Source: an uncultured Halieaceae bacterium (lineage in GTDB: Bacteria; Pseudomonadota; Gammaproteobacteria; Pseudomonadales; Halieaceae). Taken from it: a stretch of DNA of 64,000 nucleotides. The stretch lies in assembly GCA_913031575.1 (NCBI GenBank), contig CAJWEV010000006.1, positions 1 to 64,000 of the forward strand, given 5' to 3'. A program made the position numbers and the translations under genes. The notes under the pieces are model-generated. The model searched no databases and was not told the DNA's origin. It saw only the letters and a program-made list of their open reading frames with translations. This document shows, piece by piece, positions 49,965 through 59,771 of this stretch. Every line of letters starts with the position of its first letter. Positions within the stretch are counted from its first letter, which is position 1.

Positions 49965-51758
49965 GTGAATGACAAAACTATCAAGATAGGCGGGGCAACG
50001 GGTTTTTGGGGTGAGACTGATATGGCCATGTCTCAGTTCTTAGCGGAAGGTGATCTCGACTACATCGTCTTTGATTATTTGGCCGAGATAACCATGTCGA
50101 TTTTGGCTCGGGCGCGCACTTCTGATCCGACACTGGGTTATGCCACTGATTTCGTTTCAGCGATGGTGAAACCGAACCTACATCAAATTGCCGACTCTGG
50201 AGTGAGGTTAATCAGTAACGCCGGCGGCGTTAATCCAGAGGCCTGCGGTAATGCTCTGAGAGACGTTATTACCGCTGAGGGTCTCGACTTAAAAGTGGTG
50301 GTGGTGAGAGGTGACGACGTATTGGATCAACTCGATGCTATCAAAGCATCGGGTGGCACCGAGATGTTCTCAGGAGAGGCATTTCCTCCGACGGACAAGG
50401 TGGCCAGCGCGAACGCCTATATAGGCGCCTTTCCCATCGCAGCAGCTCTTGCCGCTGGCGCCGATATCGTTGTTACGGGTCGATGTGTGGACAGTGCAGT
50501 GACATTGGGTGCCTGCATTCATGAGTTTGGTTGGTCAGCTGACGAGCTAGATAAACTGTCAGCTGGATCAGCTATAGGACACTTGATCGAATGCGGTCCT
50601 CAAGCCACTGGCGGTAACTTTACAGACTGGGAGGTGGTGGCGGATACGCTTCACAATGTGGGCTATCCCATTGCCGAGGTCTCCCCTGACGGGTCCTGCG
50701 ACATCTACAAACCTAAAGACACGGGGGGCATTGTGAATCGGGGGACTGTAGCTGAACAGCTTCTCTACGAGATCGGCGACCCTGCAGCCTACATATTACC
50801 TGATGTCGTCTGTGACTTTACGCGTATCAACCTTGAGCAAGTGGCTGACAACCGGGTTCGCGTGTCGGGAGCAAGGGGGCGAGGCGTTCCGTCAACGTAC
50901 AAGACCAGTATGACGTGGGCTGATGGCTGGCGCGCAGGCACAACGTTTTGGTGCATTGGTCGCCGTGCGGCGGACAAAGCGCGCATTTTTGCAGAAGAGG
51001 CACTGGTGCGGACGCGTAAAAAGATTCGCGCCATGGGTGGGCAGGATTTTGACGACGTTGCCATTGACGTCGTTGGTGAGGAGAGCTTCTGGGGTTTGCA
51101 TGCATCCCCAGCCAGCAGTCGAGAAGTGGCATTGAAAGTGGCATGCCGCCACCAGGATGCCCGTGCTGTAGGCCTGCTTCTTCGAGAGCTATCGGGTGTG
51201 GCGTTAGGAGCACCGGCGGGAATGGCATTTTTTGCCGGTGCGCGCGCAAAGCCTTCTCCGGTCATTCGTCTGTTCTCTGTTTTGATCGACAAGTCATCGC
51301 TGGATTTGAAGCTCGTTGATGAGTCTGGAGCAGAACCATTTCACGCACCAGAAACGACCGATGAGATTAGCTCATTTGAAGAACCCCTAATCCCCGAGGC
51401 AGATCCGGCAATGGGACCGCTTACCGAGGTTCCACTTGAGGAACTTGCATGGGGACGCTCAGGCGATAAGGGTGATAAGGCCAATATAGGCATTATTGCG
51501 CGACAGCCCGAATACCTGCCATGGATTGCCGCGAAACTGACGGCTGAGTACGTCGGCGAACGGTTCGCGCACTTTATGACGTCGCCAGGTATTGACCGTT
51601 ACTACATGCCCGGTTTGCCGGCGTTAAATTTTCTGCTTCACAACGCATTGGGGGGCGGTGGCATAGCGAGTCTGAGGAATGACCCTCAGGCAAAAGCTTA
51701 TGCCCAGGTCCTGCTTGATACCCCGATTGCAATCCCACAACAACTTTTGGAGGCCTGA
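49965..51758 (+). CDS. atuA: AtuA-like (DUF1446) acyclic terpene utilisation protein
   Basis: IKIGGATGFWGETDMAMSQFLAEGDLDYIVFDYLAEITMSILARAR; C-terminal AtuA ferredoxin-like domain (WGRSGDKGDKANIGIIAR). GTG at 49965 has an upstream AAAAGGGC RBS; the ATG at 49914 lies inside the palindrome. Confidence 0.88.
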   Translation: MNDKTIKIGGATGFWGETDMAMSQFLAEGDLDYIVFDYLAEITMSILARARTSDPTLGYATDFVSAMVKPNLHQIADSGVRLISNAGGVNPEACGNALRDVITAEGLDLKVVVVRGDDVLDQLDAIKASGGTEMFSGEAFPPTDKVASANAYIGAFPIAAALAAGADIVVTGRCVDSAVTLGACIHEFGWSADELDKLSAGSAIGHLIECGPQATGGNFTDWEVVADTLHNVGYPIAEVSPDGSCDIYKPKDTGGIVNRGTVAEQLLYEIGDPAAYILPDVVCDFTRINLEQVADNRVRVSGARGRGVPSTYKTSMTWADGWRAGTTFWCIGRRAADKARIFAEEALVRTRKKIRAMGGQDFDDVAIDVVGEESFWGLHASPASSREVALKVACRHQDARAVGLLLRELSGVALGAPAGMAFFAGARAKPSPVIRLFSVLIDKSSLDLKLVDESGAEPFHAPETTDEISSFEEPLIPEADPAMGPLTEVPLEELAWGRSGDKGDKANIGIIARQPEYLPWIAAKLTAEYVGERFAHFMTSPGIDRYYMPGLPALNFLLHNALGGGGIASLRNDPQAKAYAQVLLDTPIAIPQQLLEA

Positions 51759-51759
51759 T

Positions 51760-53382
51760 ATGACAGTGCTTTCGTCGACTGTTCAGCCCGCAAGCGACAG
51801 TTTCAAGGAAAATAGATCTGCTATGTTCGAGCTAATCGATCACTGGCGATCTCTCGAACAACGTACCATTGATGCGTCGAATAAACGCCTGAAAACCTTC
51901 AGGGCGCGGGGTCAATTGTCACCTCGTGAACGCTTGGAGCGGCTGTTGGACCCTGGAATGCCGTTCCTACAGATGCATTCCATGGCGAACTACTGTGTTG
52001 AGAATCCGGATCGTGAAACAAGTGTCCCCGGCGCTTCGGTCATCGTTGGGGTTGGGTTTGTTGAGGGTGTTCGGTGCATGATCTGGGTCGATGACTCGGG
52101 TATCTCGGCGGGCGCCGCGACCGAGTCGACCGGGTTCGTATCGACGTCCATTCTCGAGATGTGCATGCGGCAGAAACTTCCTGTCATCCACTTAGTAGAG
52201 TCTGCTGGCGCCAACTTATTAAAATACAAGGTGGAATTATGGTCACGCTTCGGCAACGTATTTCGCGATCTGGCGCGCTTATCTGCAGCTGGTATTCCTA
52301 CCATGGTCGTGTTGCACGGTGGTTCAACGGCGGGTGGCGCGTACATGCCCGGCATGTCCGACTACGTCATTGGCGTAAAGGAAAACGGCATGGCCGCATT
52401 GGGTGGCGCCGCCCTCGTAAAGGCCGCAACCGGAGAGGAAGCGGATGATCGCGAGTTAGGTGGTACCGAAATGCACTCGAGCGTCTCTGGCGTTGTTGAA
52501 TACTTGGTCGAAGATGACGCGCACGGGATTCTAAAAGCGCGAGAGGTCATGAGGAGCATCGACTGGAATAAGCGAGTCACTACGGTGGTCCGACGACCTT
52601 ATGAACCCCCGCGCTTCCCGGCTGAACAACTTGCGGGCGCCATCCCTGTCGATCCAAAAGTGCCCTATGACTTCCGTGAGGTGCTTGCGCGTATTGTCGA
52701 TGACTCCTCAGTCGAGGAGTTCAAGTCACGCTATGGTGTCTCGACCGTCTGCGGCTATGCATCCATTACCGGTATCAGCTTTGGCTTCATCGGTAACAAT
52801 GGGCCCATTGATCCTAATGGCGCCACTAAAGCGGCTCAGTTTATCCAGCTCTGTGATGCCGCAGATATGCCAATCCTGTTTTTTAACAACACTACGGGTT
52901 ACATGGTGGGTACGGAGTACGAACAAGCGGGCATGATCAAGCACGGCTCGAAGATGATTCAGGCAGTATCTAATGCCCGCGTCCCCAAGATTGCGCTCTA
53001 TATCGGTGCCAGTTTTGGCGCTGGTAACTACGGTATGTGCGGCTGGTCCTATCAGCCGGATTTCTTATTTGCCTGGCCCAATGCGCGGACGGGTGTCATG
53101 GCAGGGCAAAGCGCCGCAGACACTATGTCGGAGGTGGCGCGTGTCGGCGCTGCGAGAAAAGGTCAGGAGGTGCCCGAGGAGATGCTCGAGCAGCAAGCAG
53201 CGGCCATCAGAGCCCACTTTGACGCGCAAGAAGACGCCTTCTATACCTCGGGTCGTGTGCTAGATCACGGCATCATTGACCCACGCGATACGCGAAAAGT
53301 CTTGGCTTTTTGTCTGGAGACGGTATTAGAGGCTCGTCTGCGTGAAACACGGCCGAACGCGTTCGGCGTAGCGAGGATGTAA
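51760..53382 (+). CDS. atuC: Acyl-CoA carboxylase beta subunit (geranyl-CoA carboxylase AtuC-like)
   Basis: Carboxyltransferase motifs RARGQLSPRERLERLLDPG, GGSTAGGAYMPGMSDYVI, NGPIDPNGATKAAQFIQLCD, GASFGAGNYGMCG; context with AtuA. Confidence 0.86.
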   Translation: MTVLSSTVQPASDSFKENRSAMFELIDHWRSLEQRTIDASNKRLKTFRARGQLSPRERLERLLDPGMPFLQMHSMANYCVENPDRETSVPGASVIVGVGFVEGVRCMIWVDDSGISAGAATESTGFVSTSILEMCMRQKLPVIHLVESAGANLLKYKVELWSRFGNVFRDLARLSAAGIPTMVVLHGGSTAGGAYMPGMSDYVIGVKENGMAALGGAALVKAATGEEADDRELGGTEMHSSVSGVVEYLVEDDAHGILKAREVMRSIDWNKRVTTVVRRPYEPPRFPAEQLAGAIPVDPKVPYDFREVLARIVDDSSVEEFKSRYGVSTVCGYASITGISFGFIGNNGPIDPNGATKAAQFIQLCDAADMPILFFNNTTGYMVGTEYEQAGMIKHGSKMIQAVSNARVPKIALYIGASFGAGNYGMCGWSYQPDFLFAWPNARTGVMAGQSAADTMSEVARVGAARKGQEVPEEMLEQQAAAIRAHFDAQEDAFYTSGRVLDHGIIDPRDTRKVLAFCLETVLEARLRETRPNAFGVARM

Positions 53383-53384
53383 TC

Positions 53385-54188
53385 ATGGCGACACTACCTG
53401 AAACACAAACACTGGCTTTGGATTTAGAACAAGGCTGGCTGACGGTTTGGTTCAATCAGCCCGAGCGTCGTAACCCGTTGACGGATGAAGCCGTAGAGGA
53501 CTTGGCAGTGGTCATAGATACCATCAAGGACCAGCGGGACATTCGCGGCATGACCATTCGCGGCAAAGGCGGTTTCTTCTGTGCGGGCGGCGACTTAAAG
53601 GGGTTTAACGCCATGGCCACCGGTGCGACCGAAGAATCGATGCGAATGAGCCGTCGCATCGGACATGTCCTAGCAGAGCTCAATGCGCTGCCCCAGGTCA
53701 CGGTTGCCGTGATTGAAGGTGCGGCGATGGCCGGCGGTTTAGGCGTTGCTTGCTGCTGTGACGTCACTATCGGCTTGAGTGATGCAAAGTTTGGTTTTTC
53801 CGAGACGCGCATCGGGATTACGCCAGCACAAATTGCGCGTTACGTCTTGCAGAAATGCGGGTACTCAACCGGTCGCCGGTTAATGGTGACTGCCGCTCGC
53901 TTTAAGGGTGATGAAGCAGGCCGACTCGGGGTTCTTGATTTTGTGGCGGAGAATGCTAACGCCCTGGCCGACCTTGAGACAAAGGTGAAACGCGATGTAC
54001 TTGAATGTGCCCCTGGCGCAGTGGCCGCCTGTAAAGCGCTGATTATTGGGATGCCTGCAACACCCGATAGCGAGAAGGTGGAATTTGCCGCCATGAACTT
54101 CAGCGGTTGTCTTCAGGGTGCAGAAGGAAAGGAAGGCGTTGCCTCCTTTGTCGAAAAACGCAAACCCAACTGGCACACGGAGATTTAA
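53385..54188 (+). CDS. atuE: Enoyl-CoA hydratase family protein (AtuE-like)
   Basis: Crotonase motifs GKGGFFCAGGDLKGFN and EGAAMAGGLGVACCCDVTIG; between carboxylase subunits. Confidence 0.82.
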   Translation: MATLPETQTLALDLEQGWLTVWFNQPERRNPLTDEAVEDLAVVIDTIKDQRDIRGMTIRGKGGFFCAGGDLKGFNAMATGATEESMRMSRRIGHVLAELNALPQVTVAVIEGAAMAGGLGVACCCDVTIGLSDAKFGFSETRIGITPAQIARYVLQKCGYSTGRRLMVTAARFKGDEAGRLGVLDFVAENANALADLETKVKRDVLECAPGAVAACKALIIGMPATPDSEKVEFAAMNFSGCLQGAEGKEGVASFVEKRKPNWHTEI

Positions 54189-54190
54189 CT

Positions 54191-56179
54191 ATGAAGGCAC
54201 TAACGACGTTATTAGTGGCCAATCGCGGCGAAATTGCCGTTCGGGTGATGCGTACGGCCAAGGCCATGGGTCTGAAAACGGTGGCTGTCTACTCTGAGGC
54301 AGATGCCAACGCACAGCATGTGAGGGAAGCTGATCAGTCGGTCTGCATTGGTCCAGCACCTGCAGTAGATTCCTATCTGCAGCTGGATGCCATTCTGGAT
54401 GCAGCAGAGCGCACGGGCGCCGACTGTATTCACCCCGGTTATGGTTTTCTCTCTGAAAATCAGGCCTTTGCCTCGGCTTGCGAGGCCAAAGGTATCGAAT
54501 TTATCGGTCCGCCTAATGCCGCTATCGAAGTCATGGGTGATAAAGCCAAGGCCAAGCGTGCCATGATCGAAGCCGGTGTTCCCTGTGTTCCCGGATATCA
54601 GGGCGATGACCAAAGGGTGAGTACCCTCGTGGCGGAAGCCGAAAAAATTGGACTGCCGATCATGGTTAAAGCGGCAGCGGGCGGTGGCGGGCGTGGTATG
54701 CGTCTTGTCCATGAGGTGAGTGAACTTGAAGCGGCGGTCGATATGGCGCAATCCGAGGCCAAGAACGCGTTTGGTTCAAGCGAGCTCATAATTGAAAAGG
54801 CGGTCATGCGGCCACGGCACGTAGAAATTCAGGTATTTGCCGACAAGGCGGGTAATACGGTCTACCTCGGCGAGCGAGACTGCTCTATCCAGCGTCGGCA
54901 CCAGAAGGTAGTCGAGGAAGCCCCATGCCCGGTGATGACGCCTGAACTTCGTGATGCAATGGGTAAGTCGGCCGTCGAAGCCGCAAAGGCCGTGAATTAT
55001 GTCGGCGCAGGTACGGTCGAATTTTTGCTTGACGAAGAGGGAGAATTTTATTTTCTCGAGATGAATACGCGGCTTCAGGTTGAACACCCCGTGACTGAAA
55101 TGGTCACAGGCTACGATCTTGTGGAATGGCAGATTCGGGTTGCGCGAGGGGAAGACCTACCCGCGCAGCAGGAAGATATTGAACTATTTGGACACGCCAT
55201 TGAGGTTCGTTTGTACGCAGAGGATCCAGTGTCAGGATTTTTACCAAGTACCGGTGCGATCAAGTTATTTACGCAACCTCAGGGTTCCGGCATTAGAGTG
55301 GATGCTGGCGTAGAGACGGGTGACGAAGTCACTCCGTTTTACGACGCGATGGTGGCCAAACTCGTTACCCATGGCGATACGCGAGAGGACGCGCGTCTGA
55401 AAATGAGGAGTGCGCTCCAGTGCACTGCCTTATTTGGCCCAGAAAACAATCGAGACTTTTTGATAGATGTGATGGACCGAGATGAGTTCATTTCTGGCGC
55501 CGCAACGACGGCGTTCATTGCCGATAACTATGGTGACGTATTTACGCCGCCCGAAGTGAGTAGTGCTGATCTGGCTTGCGCCGGTGCGATACAGCACATA
55601 CTGGCCATGGAAATCCATCACAGCCAGTCGGCTTCAGTTAACGAGGAGCTGCTCGACTGGGTTTCAATGGGTCGCGTGACAGATACGAGGTCGTACGACC
55701 TGGGCGAGGACACTCACGAGGTGCTCGTCGTACCACTCAACGCGGGTGAGTACGAGGTGTCCGTGGGCGCTGATAGTCATTATCTCGTGGTGACGGATAT
55801 TGACGACGACGCAATGACGTTGGAGGTTGATGGACTCTCTCAACGCTATCACTACCACCCAGAGGCACCCGCGACGCTTTATCTCGCTTCCGACTCTCTC
55901 TCGATGATCTTAGCGGACAACACACGTATTCCACCGGAGTCAGAAGAGACGGCTGGCGGGGGTACGATCATTGCGCCGATGCATGGGCAGCTATTATCGA
56001 TTGATGTAGCGACCGGTGATGCAGTTACAAAAGGACAGCGCATTGCGGTTCTCGAGGCCATGAAAATGCAACATGAGCTGATTTCACCCGGTGACGGTGC
56101 TGTCGTCGATGTGGTGGCAGAAGCAGGTAAGCAAATAGGTGCAGGCGATCTCATTATGATGTTGGAGCTAGAGGAATGA
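54191..56179 (+). CDS. atuF: Acyl-CoA carboxylase biotin-carrying alpha subunit (AtuF-like)
   Basis: Biotin carboxylase LLVANRGEIAVRVMRTAK, GGGGRGMRLV, EMNTRLQVEHPVTE; BCCP motif VLEAMKMQHE. Confidence 0.88.
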   Translation: MKALTTLLVANRGEIAVRVMRTAKAMGLKTVAVYSEADANAQHVREADQSVCIGPAPAVDSYLQLDAILDAAERTGADCIHPGYGFLSENQAFASACEAKGIEFIGPPNAAIEVMGDKAKAKRAMIEAGVPCVPGYQGDDQRVSTLVAEAEKIGLPIMVKAAAGGGGRGMRLVHEVSELEAAVDMAQSEAKNAFGSSELIIEKAVMRPRHVEIQVFADKAGNTVYLGERDCSIQRRHQKVVEEAPCPVMTPELRDAMGKSAVEAAKAVNYVGAGTVEFLLDEEGEFYFLEMNTRLQVEHPVTEMVTGYDLVEWQIRVARGEDLPAQQEDIELFGHAIEVRLYAEDPVSGFLPSTGAIKLFTQPQGSGIRVDAGVETGDEVTPFYDAMVAKLVTHGDTREDARLKMRSALQCTALFGPENNRDFLIDVMDRDEFISGAATTAFIADNYGDVFTPPEVSSADLACAGAIQHILAMEIHHSQSASVNEELLDWVSMGRVTDTRSYDLGEDTHEVLVVPLNAGEYEVSVGADSHYLVVTDIDDDAMTLEVDGLSQRYHYHPEAPATLYLASDSLSMILADNTRIPPESEETAGGGTIIAPMHGQLLSIDVATGDAVTKGQRIAVLEAMKMQHELISPGDGAVVDVVAEAGKQIGAGDLIMMLELEE

Positions 56180-57339
56180 AGCATTCACTAACAGAGACTT
56201 TCGATATCGAGTTTCCACTATTTGCTTTTAGTCATTGTCGCGACGTTGTTGCCGCCGTCTCGCGTAACGGCGGCTTCGGTGTGCTGGGGGCGGTCGAACT
56301 TACACCCGAACAGTTGCGTGTTGAACTTGACTGGATTGCCGCCCATACCAATGGACGACCGTTTGGTCTCGACCTCATCGTTCCCAACGCAGCTATCGGT
56401 AAAGACGAGTCCATTAGTGACGCTGATCTGGTGAATATGGTCCCGAACGGCCACATCGAGTTTGCAGATTCTATTCTCGAGTCACAAGGCATTGATACAT
56501 CGGACCTCGCAACAGATCGAAATTATGATCTGACCTTCACGCATAACATTCAAGGTCAAAAAACGAATGCCATGCTTGAAGTCGCCGCCGAGTATTCGGT
56601 CGCGATGTTGGTCAATGCACTGGGTGTTCCACCACCTAATATGTTCGAGTTTGCGCGCGCGCACGGCATCAAAGTGGGCGCTCTCGTGGGAACGGTTAAT
56701 CATGCGCTGAATCAGGCGAGAGCGGGTGTTGATGTCCTGATCGCCGCGGGTGGAGAGGCTGGAGGACACTGCGGTGCTGTCAGCACCATGGTCCTGGTCC
56801 CCGAGGTTTGCAGGGCTTTGAAACAACACAATCTATCTGTGCCAGTGCTGGCGGCTGGCGGTATTGCCACCGGTGAGCAAATGGCGGCGGCCATGACGAT
56901 GGGCGCAGACGGCGCATGGTGTGGGAGTGTCTGGCTTACTACCGTTGAGGCGGAGACCACACCCACTGTAAAGCGCAAGATGATAGAGGCTACGGCCAGC
57001 GATACTGTCCGAGCAAAATCAAGAACGGGCAAGCCGTCGCGACAGTTACGGTCAGCGTGGACCGACGCTTGGGAAAGCACAGGCGCTCCGGAACCACTGC
57101 CCATGCCGCTACAGTCACTTGTCTCTGAACCTGCCTTGAGAAAGATCGATAAATTAGCGGAGGGCGGACACGGGGGTGCTGAGGCACTGGCAACCTATTG
57201 GGTTGGACAGGCGGTTGGCTTAATGAATACAGAGCAGTCGGTCGCTGATGTCATGTTGGATTTCAAAACTGACTTCATTGAGGCTCACAGCAGAGTTGTC
57301 ACCTTCATTGAAGGATTAGAAGGTGCAGCAATCGATTGA
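56176..57339 (+). CDS. Nitronate monooxygenase (2-nitropropane dioxygenase-like)
   Basis: FMN/TIM-barrel features: AGGEAGGHCGAVSTMVLVPEV, VLAAGGIATGEQMAAAMTMGADGAWCGS. Confidence 0.87.
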   Translation: MKHSLTETFDIEFPLFAFSHCRDVVAAVSRNGGFGVLGAVELTPEQLRVELDWIAAHTNGRPFGLDLIVPNAAIGKDESISDADLVNMVPNGHIEFADSILESQGIDTSDLATDRNYDLTFTHNIQGQKTNAMLEVAAEYSVAMLVNALGVPPPNMFEFARAHGIKVGALVGTVNHALNQARAGVDVLIAAGGEAGGHCGAVSTMVLVPEVCRALKQHNLSVPVLAAGGIATGEQMAAAMTMGADGAWCGSVWLTTVEAETTPTVKRKMIEATASDTVRAKSRTGKPSRQLRSAWTDAWESTGAPEPLPMPLQSLVSEPALRKIDKLAEGGHGGAEALATYWVGQAVGLMNTEQSVADVMLDFKTDFIEAHSRVVTFIEGLEGAAID

Positions 57340-58120
57340 TTTTCGCGAGGAAAGCTTGACGCTCAAGACTTTGATTGCCGATCTGGATGATGTGGCCTTT
57401 GAGAAGACGACACAGTTCAAGTCCTGGACGATTAACGATGTTTTACGCCATCTCCATTTCTGGAATAAGGCCGTCATGGTGGCTACCGAGGGTGATGAGG
57501 CTTTCTCGGCGTTTTTTGAAGGTGTCGGTGCTCACATGACAAAAGGGGGTTCGCTGCCAGAATACGAAAAAGCCCATTTAGAAGGTCTGAGCGGTGGGGC
57601 GCTTCGCGAGGCATGGGCTTCATTGGTTGACGAGACGGCGGATGCTTACGCCGTGCTCGATCCCAGTGCGAGAGTACCTTGGGCAGGCCCGAGCATGAGC
57701 GCAAGGTCGGCCATATCAGCGCGCCAAATGGAGACCTGGGCTCACGGTCAGGAGGTGTTCGACGCCTTGGCTGCGGATCGTGAGGAGCACGATCGTATTC
57801 GCAATATTGTCATCTTAGGGATCAATACGTTCGGCTGGACGTTCAAGGTGAGAGGCGAAATACCGCCTGAGCCTATGCCCAACGTAAGCTTGGTCTCTCC
57901 TAGCGGTGAGTTATGGGCTTACGGCGAGTCACAGCATAGCAACTTTATTCAGGGGGATGCGGTCGAATTTGCTCAGGTGGTTACGCAAACGCGGAATATC
58001 GCTGATACCAGCCTCACCGTCATTGGTGACCCGGCGAAAGACTGGATGTCTAAAGCACAGTGCTTTGCTGGCGGCGCTAGCCCACCACCAGCGAAAGGTT
58101 CTCGCTTCAGGGCTGGTTAA
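57323..58120 (+). CDS. TIGR03084/mycothiol-dependent maleylpyruvate isomerase-like DinB-fold metal-binding protein
   Basis: FKSWTINDVLRHLHFWNKAV; ARQMETWAHGQEVFDAL. Confidence 0.8.
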   Translation: MQQSIDFREESLTLKTLIADLDDVAFEKTTQFKSWTINDVLRHLHFWNKAVMVATEGDEAFSAFFEGVGAHMTKGGSLPEYEKAHLEGLSGGALREAWASLVDETADAYAVLDPSARVPWAGPSMSARSAISARQMETWAHGQEVFDALAADREEHDRIRNIVILGINTFGWTFKVRGEIPPEPMPNVSLVSPSGELWAYGESQHSNFIQGDAVEFAQVVTQTRNIADTSLTVIGDPAKDWMSKAQCFAGGASPPPAKGSRFRAG

Positions 58121-58126
58121 TTACGG

Positions 58127-58852
58127 TTGAAAACTCTTGTCATTCAATCTGCCCCGGATAATCGATACCGATGGGTAACTGACTGCTTGTTAGGTGTTGA
58201 GGCATGGTCTAAAGATCACGGTTTTGCTTACCAACTTTTTGATGACAGCTTCTTCGAAGTGCTTCCCGATTGGTATCGGCAGAAGTTAAAAGGGCGAGGG
58301 CCTATACTCGCCGATTTAGCGCGCCTACTTCATATCAGAGCTGCCCTGGACGCGGGTGCTGATCGCGTCATCTGGTGCGACGCCGATACACTTATTATTG
58401 ATGAGAGTTGGCAGCCATCTGTAACGGCGCATTCACGGTTTGGTGAGGAGCACTGGTTGCAAAGAGATAAGTCGGGCCGGTTAGAAATTCGTCGCCAGCC
58501 TCACAATGCCTTCATGATTTTTTTGCAAGCATCGCCAGTGCTGGATTTTTTGATCCACACCATTGAGTCGATGATTGCGCGCGTCGACCCAGATCATATC
58601 GCACCCCAAATGGTGGGTCCTAAGCTGCTCAAGGTGCTTCACAATCTCGCTCAATTTGATTTGGAACCTGAAGCAGGCGCTTCGAGTCCACTGTTGCTTA
58701 AGGCGATACGTCAGGATAATGCCGAGATCGTAAAGTTTTTCCTCAAGCGAAGTGGTCATTTGCCTAAGTGTCTGAATTTGTGCGCTAGCCTGATCGAAGA
58801 GGCTGACCTAGATATTGAGGACATCCGCCATAAGATTACTTTATTGCTCTGA
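58127..58852 (+). CDS. Putative GT-A-fold glycosyltransferase-like protein (TTG start)
   Basis: DXD-type motif AGADRVIWCDADTLIID preceded by LADLARLLHIRAAL; C-terminal NLCASL. Confidence 0.6.
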   Translation: MKTLVIQSAPDNRYRWVTDCLLGVEAWSKDHGFAYQLFDDSFFEVLPDWYRQKLKGRGPILADLARLLHIRAALDAGADRVIWCDADTLIIDESWQPSVTAHSRFGEEHWLQRDKSGRLEIRRQPHNAFMIFLQASPVLDFLIHTIESMIARVDPDHIAPQMVGPKLLKVLHNLAQFDLEPEAGASSPLLLKAIRQDNAEIVKFFLKRSGHLPKCLNLCASLIEEADLDIEDIRHKITLLL

Positions 58853-58949
58853 GATGACAGGATTCTATGGGGTATGTCTTACGAACAGTGATCTGGCATA
58901 GTGAGGATCAACAGCAATAACGTACAACAACGAGTAAAAGAGAAAGCAA

Positions 58950-59741
58950 ATGACAGACTATACTGTCAAAGTGAGTGTTGAAGGCGATATCGCATCGATC
59001 ATCCTTGGCCGAGCTGAGCATAGAAACGCCCTTAATCGCGACACAATGGTGCAGCTTCGGGATGCGGCGCTGGCGATTTCGGATAGAGACGAGGTGCGTG
59101 CAGTCATCATTCGAGCCGAGGGAACGGACTTTTCTGTTGGCGCAGATTTGAAAGAGGTGTCTGCTATTGAGCCTGGTGGCTCGCTGTTGAGAGCTCGTCG
59201 CGATGCCGAGCTTGGGCAAAAGTTATTAACGGCGATCCGGGAAATTCACCAACCAACGATTTGCGCTGTGCAGGGGATTGCCATAGGGGGCGGTGCCTGC
59301 ATTGCGGCTGCCTGCGACTTTCGTATTGCGACAACGGATGCGCGCTTGGGTTTGGGCGAGGTTAAGATCGGCATGAATCTCATGTGGAATGCCGTACCTT
59401 TATTTGTCGAATTGGTAGGTTTATCTCGTGCGAAACAGCTGATCATGTCTGGAGATCTTTATGCCGCAGATCGACTGGAAAGCTGGGGCTTGATTGATGA
59501 CGTGTGTGCGGGTGATGACCTCCAGACGGTGGCGCAGGGGTGGGCCCGCCATTACGCGGATCTTCCGCCAGTGGCAGTGCAAATGATTAAGCGCAGCGTG
59601 AATCAATACGCGCTGGCATTGAGCGAGTCCATCATGCATATGGATCAGGATCAGTGGATTCTGGCTGCTCGCAGCGAGGACTTCAAAGAGTGTATTTCAG
59701 CATTTGCTGAGAAACGCTCCGCAAAGATCACAGGCCATTAA
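58950..59741 (+). CDS. Enoyl-CoA hydratase/isomerase family protein
   Basis: RAEGTDFSVGADLKEV; QGIAIGGGACIAAACDFRIATTDARLGLGEVKIG. Confidence 0.9.
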   Translation: MTDYTVKVSVEGDIASIILGRAEHRNALNRDTMVQLRDAALAISDRDEVRAVIIRAEGTDFSVGADLKEVSAIEPGGSLLRARRDAELGQKLLTAIREIHQPTICAVQGIAIGGGACIAAACDFRIATTDARLGLGEVKIGMNLMWNAVPLFVELVGLSRAKQLIMSGDLYAADRLESWGLIDDVCAGDDLQTVAQGWARHYADLPPVAVQMIKRSVNQYALALSESIMHMDQDQWILAARSEDFKECISAFAEKRSAKITGH

Positions 59742-59771
59742 TTACCATCAACAGTTTACTGGGAGTAAAGA

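Noticed and set aside
50789-51292. Long antisense ORFs opposite atuA (and similar antisense ORFs throughout, e.g. 6787-7251, 41864-42430, 56712-57104)
   Set aside because: Low-complexity Ser/Arg/Ala-rich translations typical of the complement of GC-biased coding DNA; no motifs.
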